Shown one piece after another: positions 27,087 to 34,926 of a stretch of 64,000 nt of DNA (the first letter of the stretch is position 1; each line of letters opens with the position of its first letter). Source of the stretch: Streptomyces venezuelae. GTDB lineage: Bacteria; Actinomycetota; Actinomycetes; Streptomycetales; Streptomycetaceae. The notes under the pieces were generated by a model. It was not told the DNA's origin, made no database searches, and saw only the letters and a list, made by a program, of their open reading frames with translations. The DNA is taken from NCBI RefSeq assembly GCF_008642355.1, contig NZ_CP029193.1, positions 5,852,001 to 5,916,000 of the forward strand. The letters run 5' to 3'. Position numbers and translations under genes: made by a program.

Positions 27087-28205
27087 ATGACGAACACCGC
27101 GCTTCTCTCGCCCTATTCCGCAGGCCCCCTCGGCCTCCTCCGCAACCGCATGGTGATGGCCCCCATGACCCGCGCACGGGCCGCGGAGGACGGCACCCCG
27201 CTGCCGGTCGTCGCCGACCACTACGCCCAGCGTGCGGGCGCCGGGCTCATCGTCACCGAGGGCATCTGGCCCAGCAGCCGCGGCCAGAGCGGCTGGCGCT
27301 ACCCCGGGCTGCAGACCGCCGCCCACGTCGAGGGGTGGCGGCGCGTCACCGACGCCGTGCACGCCGCGGGCGGCCGCATCTACGCGCAGCTCATGCACGG
27401 CGGCCGCAACGGCCACCCGCTGGCCCGTATCGACGGGGACCTGCCGCTCGCGCCGTCGGCCGTCACGCCGCCCGGCCACGCGCACGGCCCCGACGGCACC
27501 AAGCCCGACTACGTCGCCCCGCGCGAGATGACCCGCGACGACATCCGCACGGCGGTCCAGGACTTCGTGGACGCCGCCCGCAACGCCGTCACGGCCGGCT
27601 TCGACGGGGTCGAACTGCACGGTGCCAACAGCTACTTGATTCACCAGTTCCTCGCCGACAACACCAACCTCCGCGACGACGAGTACGGACGCGGCTCGGT
27701 CGCCGACCGCATCCGCTTCGCCGTCGAGGTGGTCCGCGCCGTCGCCGACGCCATCGGCGCCGAACGGCTCGGGCTGCGGCTCTCGCCGGGCAACCCGCAG
27801 TTCGGCATGGCGGAGGCCGACCCCGGGCCCGTCTACCGCGCGCTGCTCGACGAGATCGACGGACTCGGCCTCGCCTACCTCCACCTCACCGACAACGACC
27901 GCTACCCGGCCCTTGCCGACCTGCGGCCCCGCTGGCACGGCCTCCTGATCGGAAACGTCGGTGAGAACGGCGACCCGACGACGCGGGAGGCGGGCGAGGC
28001 CGTGCTCGCGGCCGGCCTCGCCGACCTCGTGTCGTACGGGCGCGGGTTCATCTCCAACCCCGACCTGCCGGAACGGTTCGCCGCGGGAGCGCCCCTCCAG
28101 GAGATCGACGCGGCCCACCTGTACACGCACGGCGCGGAGGGCTACACCGACTACCCGGCCCTGACGGACCTGCTGGTCTCCGCTCAGACCTCCACGAGCA
28201 CCTGA
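27087..28205 (+). CDS. Old Yellow Enzyme-type alkene reductase (NADH:flavin oxidoreductase)
   Basis: A 372-aa FMN-dependent TIM-barrel enzyme that reduces activated C=C bonds in unsaturated carbonyls, nitro compounds or quinones. Motifs: RNRMVMAPMTRARA (FMN contacts), GGRIYAQLMHGGRNGHPLAR, DGVELHGANSYLIHQFL (the His-x-x-Asn pair that binds the substrate oxygen) and VSYGRGFISNPDLPERF. Length is typical. A MerR-type promoter lies directly upstream. Its 3' end overlaps the convergent nitroreductase-like gene by 22 bp. Confidence 0.94.
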   Translation: MTNTALLSPYSAGPLGLLRNRMVMAPMTRARAAEDGTPLPVVADHYAQRAGAGLIVTEGIWPSSRGQSGWRYPGLQTAAHVEGWRRVTDAVHAAGGRIYAQLMHGGRNGHPLARIDGDLPLAPSAVTPPGHAHGPDGTKPDYVAPREMTRDDIRTAVQDFVDAARNAVTAGFDGVELHGANSYLIHQFLADNTNLRDDEYGRGSVADRIRFAVEVVRAVADAIGAERLGLRLSPGNPQFGMAEADPGPVYRALLDEIDGLGLAYLHLTDNDRYPALADLRPRWHGLLIGNVGENGDPTTREAGEAVLAAGLADLVSYGRGFISNPDLPERFAAGAPLQEIDAAHLYTHGAEGYTDYPALTDLLVSAQTSTST

Positions 28206-28891
28206 TCCAGCGACTTCCGTACGAGGTCGGGGACCCGGCAGTCCGCCGCTGGATACCCCACCGGGATCACCGCGAACGCCTTCTCGTTCTCCGGGCGGCC
28301 GAGCACCTCCCGCAGGAACCGCATCGGGCTCGGCGTGTGGATCAGCGCGGCGAGGCCCGACAGGTGCAGGGCGGACAGCAGCATCCCCACCGCGATGCCG
28401 ACCGACTCGTCCACGTAGTAATGCTTGTGCTTGGTGCCGTCCTCGCCCAGCCAGTACCGCTGCTGGAAGACGACGATCAGGGCGGGCGCGTCCGTCAGGT
28501 GCGGCTTCACCTCGTCCGTGCCGAGGGGGCGCAGGGCCGCGAGCCACTCCTCGCCGAGCCGGCCGTCGTACGAGATCTGCTCCTCGTGCTCCGCCGCCTC
28601 GCGGATGCGGCGGCGGACCTCCGGGTCCTGGACGAGGACGAACGTCCACGGCTGCTGGTGCGCGCCGGACGGCGCGGTCGCCGCGCACGCGATGGCGTCG
28701 CGCACGACCTGCTCGGGCACGGGGTCCGGCGCGAACTGCCGCACGGTGCGGCGCTCCTGCATCCGCTCCCTCAACTCGGCCGCGTGCGCCAGGGATTCGG
28801 CGGCGGGCATACGGTCCGGGCGGTAGGGGACGGAGCTGTAGGGCTCGCCGTGGATGGGGGTCCACTCTCGCTGCTGCTCGGTGTGAGACAT
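28184..28891 (-). CDS. Nitroreductase-fold flavoprotein, iodotyrosine deiodinase (IYD)-like
   Basis: A 235-aa FMN protein. The sequence runs close to animal iodotyrosine deiodinase throughout: TAPSGAHQQPWTFVLVQDP (FMN loop), the lid with E104, Y108 and K129, APALIVVFQQRYW, then HYYVDESVGIAVGMLLSALH and PDLVRKSLDQVLVEV. From memory, human IYD binds the amino-acid end of halotyrosine through E157, Y161 and K182; the spacing 4 and 21 is the same here. The likely reaction is reductive dehalogenation of halotyrosines or a related step; the natural substrate in a soil actinomycete is unknown. A CAGAAT box 6 nt before the ATG could be the -10. Confidence 0.85.
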   Translation of the reverse strand: MSHTEQQREWTPIHGEPYSSVPYRPDRMPAAESLAHAAELRERMQERRTVRQFAPDPVPEQVVRDAIACAATAPSGAHQQPWTFVLVQDPEVRRRIREAAEHEEQISYDGRLGEEWLAALRPLGTDEVKPHLTDAPALIVVFQQRYWLGEDGTKHKHYYVDESVGIAVGMLLSALHLSGLAALIHTPSPMRFLREVLGRPENEKAFAVIPVGYPAADCRVPDLVRKSLDQVLVEV

Positions 28892-29006
28892 GCTCCGATT
28901 CTGCGGTGGGAGACCGTGTCCGCGCCATGGTGCAGACCAATTCGGGATCACCTCCCGGCCGTCCGGGCACGCCCAAATCGGGGTGCGTACGCCGCCGCGG
29001 CCTGCG

Positions 29007-29012
29007 TACCGT
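29007..29012 (+). promoter_or_regulatory. Candidate -10 (TACCGT) of a leaderless transcript
   Basis: TACCGT is followed by 6 nt and the GTG at 29019, with no Shine-Dalgarno; same hexamer and spacing as the Old Yellow Enzyme promoter. Confidence 0.45.
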
Positions 29013-29018
29013 AGGGAT

Positions 29019-29546
29019 GTGAACACCCTGCGCAGAGCCCACACCAGTGATCTGACGGCGGCCGAACTCCGGGACGCGCGCGCCCTGATGGACGTCGCCT
29101 TCGACGACGACTTCAGCGACCACGACTGGGAGCACGGACTCGGCGGCGTCCACGCCCTCATCCACGACGAGTCCGGAGCGCTGCTCGCCCACGGCGCCGT
29201 GGTGCAGCGGCGCGTCCTGCACGACGGCCGCTCCCTGCGGATCGGTTACGTCGAGGCCGTCGCCGTCCGCCCCGACCGGCAGCGGCGAGGTCTCGGCGGA
29301 CAGATCATGGGCGCCCTGGAACAGGTCATCGACGCCGCGTACGAACTCGGCGCGCTGTCCGCGTCCGACGACGGCGCACGGCTCTATCTCTCGCGCGGCT
29401 GGCAGGAGTGGAAGGGCGCGGTCGGCACGCTCGGACCGACGGGCGTGATCCACATGCCCGACGAGGAGCCCCCACTGCTCTGGGGCGCGGACCTCGACCC
29501 GACGCACGAACTCCTCATCGACTGGCGCGACGGGGACGTGTACTAG
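29019..29546 (+). CDS. AAC(2')-I-like aminoglycoside N-acetyltransferase (GNAT)
   Basis: A 175-aa GNAT protein that matches the mycobacterial AAC(2')-I enzymes along its length from memory: DFSDHDWEHGLGGVHALIHD, AHGAVVQRRVLHDGRSLRIG, YVEAVAVRPDRQRRGLGGQI (acetyl-CoA loop), LGALSASDDGARLYLSRGW and the end IDWRDGDVY. Such enzymes acetylate the 2' amino group of gentamicin-type aminoglycosides, but the chromosomal versions may have other roles. The GTG start is 6 nt after a TACCGT box. It is divergent from the IYD-like gene. Confidence 0.82.
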   Translation: MNTLRRAHTSDLTAAELRDARALMDVAFDDDFSDHDWEHGLGGVHALIHDESGALLAHGAVVQRRVLHDGRSLRIGYVEAVAVRPDRQRRGLGGQIMGALEQVIDAAYELGALSASDDGARLYLSRGWQEWKGAVGTLGPTGVIHMPDEEPPLLWGADLDPTHELLIDWRDGDVY

Positions 29547-29552
29547 CGGCGG

Positions 29553-30554
29553 CTACAGGCCGCCCCCCGCGCGGACGATCATCTTTCCGCGGTTCTCGCC
29601 GCGCAGCATTCCGAGGAACGCGTCCACGATCGCGTCGAACCCGTCGACCACCGTCTCGTCGAGACCGACCCGCCCGCTCCGCAGGTGCGGCACCACGAAT
29701 TCGTACAGCTCCTCCTGCAGCGCGTAGTGGTCACGGACGAGGAAGCCCTCCATGCGGAGGCTCTTCTCGACGATGTCGGGGAGGTTGCGCAGCGCGTAGG
29801 GCGCGCCTGTCGCGTTGTACTGGGCGATCGTGCCGACCCGTACGATCCGTCCGCGCTCGCGCAGGGAGGAGATCGCGGCCTCCAGGTGCTCGCCGCCCAC
29901 GTTGTCGACGTACACGTCGATGCCGTCGGGCGCCGCCTTCGCGAGGAGGTCGGCTGCCGGGCCCGTGTGGTAGTCGAAGACCTCGTCGTAGCCGACGTGT
30001 TCGGTGAGGTACGCCGCCTTCGCCGCCGTGCCCGCGCTGCCCACCATGCGTCCCGCGCCCATGAGCCGGGCGAGGCGCCCCGTCGCCGTGCCGACCCCGC
30101 CGGCTGCGGCGGAGACGAACAGGTCCTGGCCCGCGCGGAGTTCGGCGATGCGGGTGAGGCCGACGTAGGCGGTGAGCCCTGTGCCGCCGAGGATGCTCAG
30201 GTGCGCGGAGAGGGGGACGCCGTCGAGGCGGGGGAGGACGCGCACCTCGTCCGGGGTGACCACGGCGTGCGTGCGCCAGCCCTGGCGGTGGGCGACGATG
30301 TCGCCCTCGGCGAGGGCGGGGTCGCGGGACTCGACGACGCGGCCGATGGTGCGGCCCTCCAGCGGGGCGTGGAGCGCGAAGTCGCCGTCCATCATTTCGC
30401 GGTGGTACGGGTCGACGGACCAGTAGAGGCCTTCGACCAGGGCGGTACCGGGCGTGGGCCGGGGGAGTGGGGACTCCACGAAGGCGAAGTGGTCGGCGGT
30501 GGGGAAGCCGTGGGGGCGGGACGTCTGGTGCACGGTGAGCGCGGTGTCGGTCAT
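29553..30554 (-). CDS. NADP-dependent MDR-family oxidoreductase (zinc-independent, LTB4DH-like)
   Basis: A 333-aa medium-chain reductase of the leukotriene B4 12-hydroxydehydrogenase/curcumin reductase class. It lacks zinc ligands. Motifs: YWSVDPYHREMM, the nucleotide-binding loop VSAAAGGVGTATGRLARLMG (AxxGxxG), DVYVDNVGGEHLEAAISSL and GRIVRVGTIAQYN. It should reduce the double bond of alkenals or alkenones with NADPH. The start at 30554 follows TACGGT by 7 nt and looks leaderless; an in-frame ATG at 30605 exists. It is divergent from a LysR regulator with an inverted repeat between them. Confidence 0.9.
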   Translation of the reverse strand: MTDTALTVHQTSRPHGFPTADHFAFVESPLPRPTPGTALVEGLYWSVDPYHREMMDGDFALHAPLEGRTIGRVVESRDPALAEGDIVAHRQGWRTHAVVTPDEVRVLPRLDGVPLSAHLSILGGTGLTAYVGLTRIAELRAGQDLFVSAAAGGVGTATGRLARLMGAGRMVGSAGTAAKAAYLTEHVGYDEVFDYHTGPAADLLAKAAPDGIDVYVDNVGGEHLEAAISSLRERGRIVRVGTIAQYNATGAPYALRNLPDIVEKSLRMEGFLVRDHYALQEELYEFVVPHLRSGRVGLDETVVDGFDAIVDAFLGMLRGENRGKMIVRAGGGL

Positions 30555-30561
30555 GTCCGTG

Positions 30562-30567
30562 ACCGTA
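30562..30567 (-). promoter_or_regulatory. Candidate -10 (TACGGT) of leaderless MDR transcript
   Basis: On the minus strand, TACGGT is followed by 7 nt and the ATG at 30554. Confidence 0.45.
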
Positions 30568-30600
30568 GGCAGGAATGCGGCGGCCGGGGAGCGGGTTGCG

Positions 30601-30625
30601 TTCATGGAACGGCCCGGACCATGAA
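30601..30625. promoter_or_regulatory. LysR operator TTCATGG-N11-CCATGAA
   Basis: Perfect 7-bp inverted arms spaced by 11 nt, a strong LysR-type box. It lies 19 nt before the LysR start and about 47-71 nt before the MDR start, the right place to regulate both. Confidence 0.7.
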
Positions 30626-30643
30626 GGGCCCTCATAGAAGCAG

Positions 30644-31561
30644 GTGAGGCCGGTGTCCCGGACGACGACACCTGCGGATCTCGCGCCCCACGAGCTCCGC
30701 GTCCTGGTCGCGGTCGACAGGGAACGCGGGTTCTCCGCCGCCGCGCAGGCCCTCGGCCTGACCCAGTCCGCTGTCTCGCACTCCATCCGCGGCACGGAGC
30801 GCAAGGTCGGCGCCGTGCTCTTCGAGCGCGGCAGGAAGGGCGCGACGCCCACTCCGGCCGGGACCGCCGCGGCCGCGCACGCCCGGCGCGTGCTGCGACT
30901 CCTCGACACCCTGGTCGCGGAGGCGCGCGGGGCCGCCCGGGGCGACGGGGGTGTGGAGGGGAGTGCCGCAGAGGGGACGCTGCGCATCGCCGCGTTCCGC
31001 AGCGCCGCCCTGCATCTGCTGCCCGCCGCCCTGGAGCGCCTGGCCGTGAGCCATCCCGGGCTCCGGCCGGAGGTGCGGGTGGTGCGCGAACTGGGCGCGG
31101 GCACGGCGGGCGAGGTCGTCGAGGGGCGCGCCGACGTGGGGATCGCGACGCTCGGAGGCACCTCGCCGGTGCCGGCCGGACTCATCGGCCACGTACTCCT
31201 CGAAGAGCCCTACTCGCTGGTGCACCCGGCGGGCCACCCCGACCCGCGCTCGCTGCCGCTGGTCGACTGGCACGAGAACTGCGGCTCGTACACACGGGAG
31301 TGGTGGCGTCGGCAGGACTGGATTCCCTCGGCGACCGTCCTGACCGAGGACGACGGAGCGGTGCTCTCGATGGTGAGCAGCGGTCACGGTATGGCGATCA
31401 TGCCCGCCCTCTCCCTCACCGGAGCACCGGACACCGTCGAGATCACCGATCTCGGAAGGGAGCGCCCGACCCGCTCCGTGGGCTACGTCACCACCCCTGA
31501 ACTGGCGTTTTCGGTAGCCGTGCGCGCCCTGATCCGCGAGCTCAGGGCGGCATGCGCGTGA
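30644..31561 (+). CDS. LysR-family transcriptional regulator
   Basis: A 305-aa regulator: N-terminal helix-turn-helix (FSAAAQALGLTQSAVSHSIR) and a two-lobed effector domain (TLRIAAFRSAALHLLPAALE; GHGMAIMPALSL). GTG at 30644; another GTG at 30653 is possible. Divergent from the MDR oxidoreductase, its probable target, through the repeat at 30601-30625. The inducer is unknown, but an electrophilic alkenal substrate of the reductase is a fair guess. Confidence 0.92.
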   Translation: MRPVSRTTTPADLAPHELRVLVAVDRERGFSAAAQALGLTQSAVSHSIRGTERKVGAVLFERGRKGATPTPAGTAAAAHARRVLRLLDTLVAEARGAARGDGGVEGSAAEGTLRIAAFRSAALHLLPAALERLAVSHPGLRPEVRVVRELGAGTAGEVVEGRADVGIATLGGTSPVPAGLIGHVLLEEPYSLVHPAGHPDPRSLPLVDWHENCGSYTREWWRRQDWIPSATVLTEDDGAVLSMVSSGHGMAIMPALSLTGAPDTVEITDLGRERPTRSVGYVTTPELAFSVAVRALIRELRAACA

Positions 31562-31769
31562 AGCCCGTCTCAGATAGTAGGAAGTCCGAGTAATCGTGGA
31601 GACACACGCTCCGTTCTCCCTTAGCTTGGAAGAAGCCGAACGTCTCGCTCGATCAAGCGAATGGCGGTCGTGAGCCGGAGCCGCGCGCAGGCGAACCCTG
31701 CCGCTCCGTAGCTCCCCGCCCCCCGGCGTCTCGAACGAAAACACCCTTCCCTCAAGGAGTGGATCCCCC
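31562..31769. other. 208-bp leader region before a 42-aa gene
   Basis: AT-richer than its surroundings. It contains a near-palindrome CGCTCGATCAAGCG (31646-31659) and a 16-codon ORF (31661-31711, MAVVSRSRAQANPAAP) without a clear ribosome site. No hairpin terminator for the LysR gene was found. Confidence 0.35.
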
Positions 31770-31898
31770 ATGGCCGAGACGACCGCCCGCCGAGTCCGTC
31801 ACACCTCCCGCACCAGCGACGCCGAGCGCAGGAACGCCGCCGCCGCCCTCCAGCGAGCCCTCGACCGCCGGGACAACGGCGGCGAGACGGGCCACTGA
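31770..31898 (+). CDS. Small basic protein (42 aa)
   Basis: A 42-aa ORF with a textbook AAGGAG 10 nt before its ATG. The product begins MAETTARRVRHTSRTSDAER and continues as an Ala/Arg-rich helix ending in GGETGH. It is highly basic and contains no Cys or hydrophobic stretch, so it may bind nucleic acid. The strong ribosome site and Streptomyces-like codon use support translation; I cannot name a family. It converges with the acid phosphatase gene, 11 nt between stops. Confidence 0.6.
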   Translation: MAETTARRVRHTSRTSDAERRNAAAALQRALDRRDNGGETGH

Positions 31899-31909
31899 GT
31901 TCGCCTGGC

Positions 31910-33502
31910 TCATCGCGTCCCGCGCACGACCTCGAAGTGGTCGACGCGTTCGCCGGTCCCGGCGAGCGCGGAGACCGAGAGCCTGGGGTGCGCCCCGGCC
32001 GTGACCTCCACCGCGAGGAACGAGAAGCCGGTGTAGCGCACCCGTGACCAGTCCACCTTGTCCGGGTCGGCGTGATGTGACGACGTCCAGTGGAAGGTCG
32101 CGATGCTCTCGTGATCGTGGACGTTGCTTTCGTAGCTGTCCCGCACGCCCGGACCGAAGCCGTACAGGTCCTTGCCCGCGCCGCCCGCGGTGACGTACAC
32201 GATGCCGTCGCGCGTCGGATCGGTCGACGCGCCGACCGGCACGGGCTTGCCGACCTCGCCGTTCCTGATGGCGTCCGTGCGTTCGTACACGTGGTTGTGG
32301 CCGTTCACGACCAGGTCCACCTGGTGCCTGGTGAACAGCTCCAGCCACGCGTCGCGCACTCCGCCGTCGGAGGCGTGCGTCGACGTCGAGTACACGCAGT
32401 GGTGGAAGAAGACCACCACGAAGTCGACGGTCTCGTCCGCGCGCAGTTCGCGCAGGCGCCGCTCGAGCCAGGCGGTCTGCTTCCCGTCCGTGTACCCCCT
32501 GTTGGCGGGGATCTCGTACGAGACGTCGTTGGCGTCGAGTGCGACGACGCCGACGTTCCCGTACCGGAAGGAGTAGACGCCCGGCGCGTTCTGCGGGTCG
32601 AAGCCGTTCTCCGGGAGCGACCAGCGGGCGCGCTGCCCGCCGTACCCGTTCGGCGAGTACCACGCCTCCATGTCGTGGTTGCCGGTGGTCACCATCCACG
32701 GCACCGACTTGGCGACGGACTCCGTCTGCGCGAGAAAGGTGTCCCACACGCGCGCGTCGTAGGTGTCCGTCTCCTTGCCGTGCCCGGTCGTGTCCGCGTA
32801 ACAGATGTCGCCCGCGTGCAGGTGGAACGACGGGTTCTGGCCCAGGATCACCTGGTCGTTGGCGAGTGCGTGGTAGCTGACGCCCTGGTCGCCGAAGGCC
32901 GTGAAGACGAACTTCTCCGGGCGCGCGGGCGCGGTCCTGAACGAGCCGACGGTCGCCATCCGCTCGGGCGACGCAGGGTCGAAGCCGTCGTGGCCGACGC
33001 CGTAGTAGTACGTGGTGCCCGGCCGCAGGCCGTCGAGCGCCGCGTGCACGTAGTACTGCTCGACCGCGGGGAGCTTCTTCGACAGCGACGGGGTGTGCAG
33101 GTCGCGCACCTCCGCCTCGATCTTCCGGTCGAGCTCCCAGGGCTTCGTCCCCACGCGTACGTAAGGGGACGTGACGGCGAGCGGCACCTGCCAGGAGATC
33201 CGCATCTGCGTCTTCGGGTCGGCGCCGAAGGCGAGGTGACGGCCGAAGGGGGCCACGTACCGGCCGTCGACGCGCGCGGGGACTTTCGCCGCGCTCGCGG
33301 CGTGCCCCGGTGACGTGCCGGAGCCGTCGGCGGTCCCCGAACTGCCGGTCAGCAGGCCCACCCCGCCCACCGCCCCCGCCGTCGCGAACGAGCGGGCGAG
33401 GACCTTGCGGCGGGAGAACTTCGCGCGCAGGTACTCGTGCTGTTCGGGCATGCTCATCCGCGCCGCGAGCCGTTCCGGGATGCCGACATCGGGAGTGTCC
33501 AT
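31910..33502 (-). CDS. Purple acid phosphatase-like metallophosphoesterase, Tat-exported
   Basis: A 530-aa secreted phosphatase. The N-terminus has [20 protein letters not shown], a twin-arginine signal set back ~28 residues by a cytoplasmic lead. An N-terminal fibronectin-like domain (~75-190) precedes the dinuclear metal domain with all five PAP blocks: FGDQG, GDICYAD, GNHD, VVFFHH and GHNHVYER. It should release phosphate from organic esters outside the cell. No pho box was recognised upstream. Start 33502 is chosen over 33592 because the longer frame has no ribosome site. Confidence 0.93.
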   Translation of the reverse strand: MDTPDVGIPERLAARMSMPEQHEYLRAKFSRRKVLARSFATAGAVGGVGLLTGSSGTADGSGTSPGHAASAAKVPARVDGRYVAPFGRHLAFGADPKTQMRISWQVPLAVTSPYVRVGTKPWELDRKIEAEVRDLHTPSLSKKLPAVEQYYVHAALDGLRPGTTYYYGVGHDGFDPASPERMATVGSFRTAPARPEKFVFTAFGDQGVSYHALANDQVILGQNPSFHLHAGDICYADTTGHGKETDTYDARVWDTFLAQTESVAKSVPWMVTTGNHDMEAWYSPNGYGGQRARWSLPENGFDPQNAPGVYSFRYGNVGVVALDANDVSYEIPANRGYTDGKQTAWLERRLRELRADETVDFVVVFFHHCVYSTSTHASDGGVRDAWLELFTRHQVDLVVNGHNHVYERTDAIRNGEVGKPVPVGASTDPTRDGIVYVTAGGAGKDLYGFGPGVRDSYESNVHDHESIATFHWTSSHHADPDKVDWSRVRYTGFSFLAVEVTAGAHPRLSVSALAGTGERVDHFEVVRGTR

Positions 33503-33618
33503 GGCAGGGAATTTCCCAGCGGGCCCCGACTCCAGCCCTACGCCCGGGTGAACAGGAGCGGTCCGTGAAGCGGCTGTCCGCATGCCGGACACGGCATGTC
33601 ATCCCGTGGGACGAAGAG

Positions 33619-33624
33619 TACGGT
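33619..33624 (+). promoter_or_regulatory. Candidate -10 (TACGGT) of leaderless leuB transcript
   Basis: TACGGT is followed by 6 nt and the leuB ATG; ATGTCA at 33596-33601 could be the -35 at 17-bp spacing. Confidence 0.5.
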
Positions 33625-33630
33625 GCTTGC

Positions 33631-34680
33631 ATGTCGGCCAGTTCTCGCAGCATCAATCTCGCAGTCATCCCCGGAGACGGCATCGGCCAAGAGGTCGTGG
33701 CCCAGGGGCTCAAGGTCCTCAACGCCGTGCTTCCGCAGGATGTGAAGCTCGAGACGAAGGAATTCGACTTCGGTGCCAAGCGGTACCACGCGACCGGTGA
33801 GACCCTCACCGACGCCGACGTCGAAGAGCTCAAGCAGCACGACGCGATCCTGCTCGGCGCCATCGGCGACCCCTCGGTCCCGTCCGGCGTCCTGGAGCGC
33901 GGCTTCCTGCTGAAGCTCCGCTTCCTCTTCGACCACCACGTGAACCTGCGGCCCTCGAAGCTGCTCCCGGGCGTCGCGACGCCCCTCAAGGGCCAGCCCG
34001 AGATCGACTTCATCGTCGTGCGCGAGGGCACCGAGGGTCCGTACACGGGCAACGGCGGCTCGATCCGCACCGGGACGCCGCACGAGGTGGCCACCGAGGT
34101 CTCCGTCAACACCGCCTTCGGCGTGGAGCGCGTCGTCCGCGACGCCTTCGCCCGCGCGCAGGCCCGCCCGCGCAAGAAGCTGACGCTGGTCCACAAGAAC
34201 AACGTCCTCGCGTACGCCGGGCACCTCTGGACCAACGTCTTCAACCGGGTGGCCAAGGAATTCCCCGAGGTCACCACCGACTACATCCACGTCGACGCCG
34301 CGACGATCTACCTCGTCACCGACCCCGGCCGCTTCGACGTGATCGTCACCGACAACCTCTTCGGCGACATCATCACCGACCTCGCAGCGGCCGTCTCCGG
34401 CGGCATCGGCGTCGCCGCCTCCGGCAACATCAACCCGAGCCGCGAGTTCCCGTCCATGTTCGAGCCGGTGCACGGCTCGGCCCCGGACATCGCGGGCCAG
34501 GGCAAGGCGGATCCGTCCGCCACGGTCCTCTCCGTCGGCCTGCTCCTGCGCCACCTCGGGTTCGAGGCCGAGGCCGCGCGCATCGAGGACGCGGTCTCCG
34601 CCGACCTGGCGGAGCGGGGCGAGACGGTCCGCACCACGGAGCAGATCGGCGACGCGCTCGCCGTACGGGTAGCGCGCTGA
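33631..34680 (+). CDS. leuB: 3-isopropylmalate dehydrogenase
   Basis: A 349-aa NAD-dependent beta-decarboxylating dehydrogenase of leucine biosynthesis. Motifs: [14 protein letters not shown], the substrate loop [47 protein letters not shown], the metal-binding [16 protein letters not shown] and [20 protein letters not shown]. With cimA at 41313 it probably also serves the citramalate route by acting on erythro-3-methylmalate. The start codon is 6 nt after TACGGT with no Shine-Dalgarno, so it looks leaderless and has its own promoter. Confidence 0.96.
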   Translation: MSASSRSINLAVIPGDGIGQEVVAQGLKVLNAVLPQDVKLETKEFDFGAKRYHATGETLTDADVEELKQHDAILLGAIGDPSVPSGVLERGFLLKLRFLFDHHVNLRPSKLLPGVATPLKGQPEIDFIVVREGTEGPYTGNGGSIRTGTPHEVATEVSVNTAFGVERVVRDAFARAQARPRKKLTLVHKNNVLAYAGHLWTNVFNRVAKEFPEVTTDYIHVDAATIYLVTDPGRFDVIVTDNLFGDIITDLAAAVSGGIGVAASGNINPSREFPSMFEPVHGSAPDIAGQGKADPSATVLSVGLLLRHLGFEAEAARIEDAVSADLAERGETVRTTEQIGDALAVRVAR

Positions 34681-34706
34681 CCCGGTAGCTCGAAGATCGA
34701 CCAGAG

Positions 34707-34736
34707 GCCGCCGGGCCACGCAGGACACCCGGCGGC
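34707..34736 (+). terminator. Terminator hairpin after leuB
   Basis: GCCGCCGGG (34707-34715) pairs perfectly with CCCGGCGGC (34728-34736), followed by TTCTCTT. Confidence 0.75.
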
Positions 34737-34815
34737 TTCTCTTGCGTACCGCCCGGGTGTCACCATCGACCCCCGGGCCGCAATCATGCCGTTTCTCCCT
34801 CGGGACCCCACGAGC

Positions 34816-34821
34816 GATAAT
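34816..34821 (+). promoter_or_regulatory. Candidate ilvE promoter -10 (GATAAT)
   Basis: GATAAT about 105 nt before the ilvE start, in an otherwise GC-rich gap, implying a leader of ~100 nt. No clear -35 was found and no attenuator hairpin was seen in the leader. Confidence 0.35.
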
Positions 34822-34926
34822 CGAACGAGGGGCCGTGAAAGCAGCAGGGAAACTCGGACGTCCTAGTACTGGGCGTACGGATGTGAGCGCGGTCCGTCAC
34901 CATCACACGTGAAGGACGAAGTACTC

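Noticed and set aside
27006..29507. Extension of the MerR frame upstream to a 961-codon ORF
   Set aside because: It passes through the alkene reductase, IYD-like and acetyltransferase genes in antisense; the GTG at 27005 with AAGGAG is the supported start.
31661..31711. 16-codon ORF MAVVSRSRAQANPAAP before the 42-aa gene
   Set aside because: No ribosome site and no amino acid bias that suggests a leader peptide; conservation cannot be judged.
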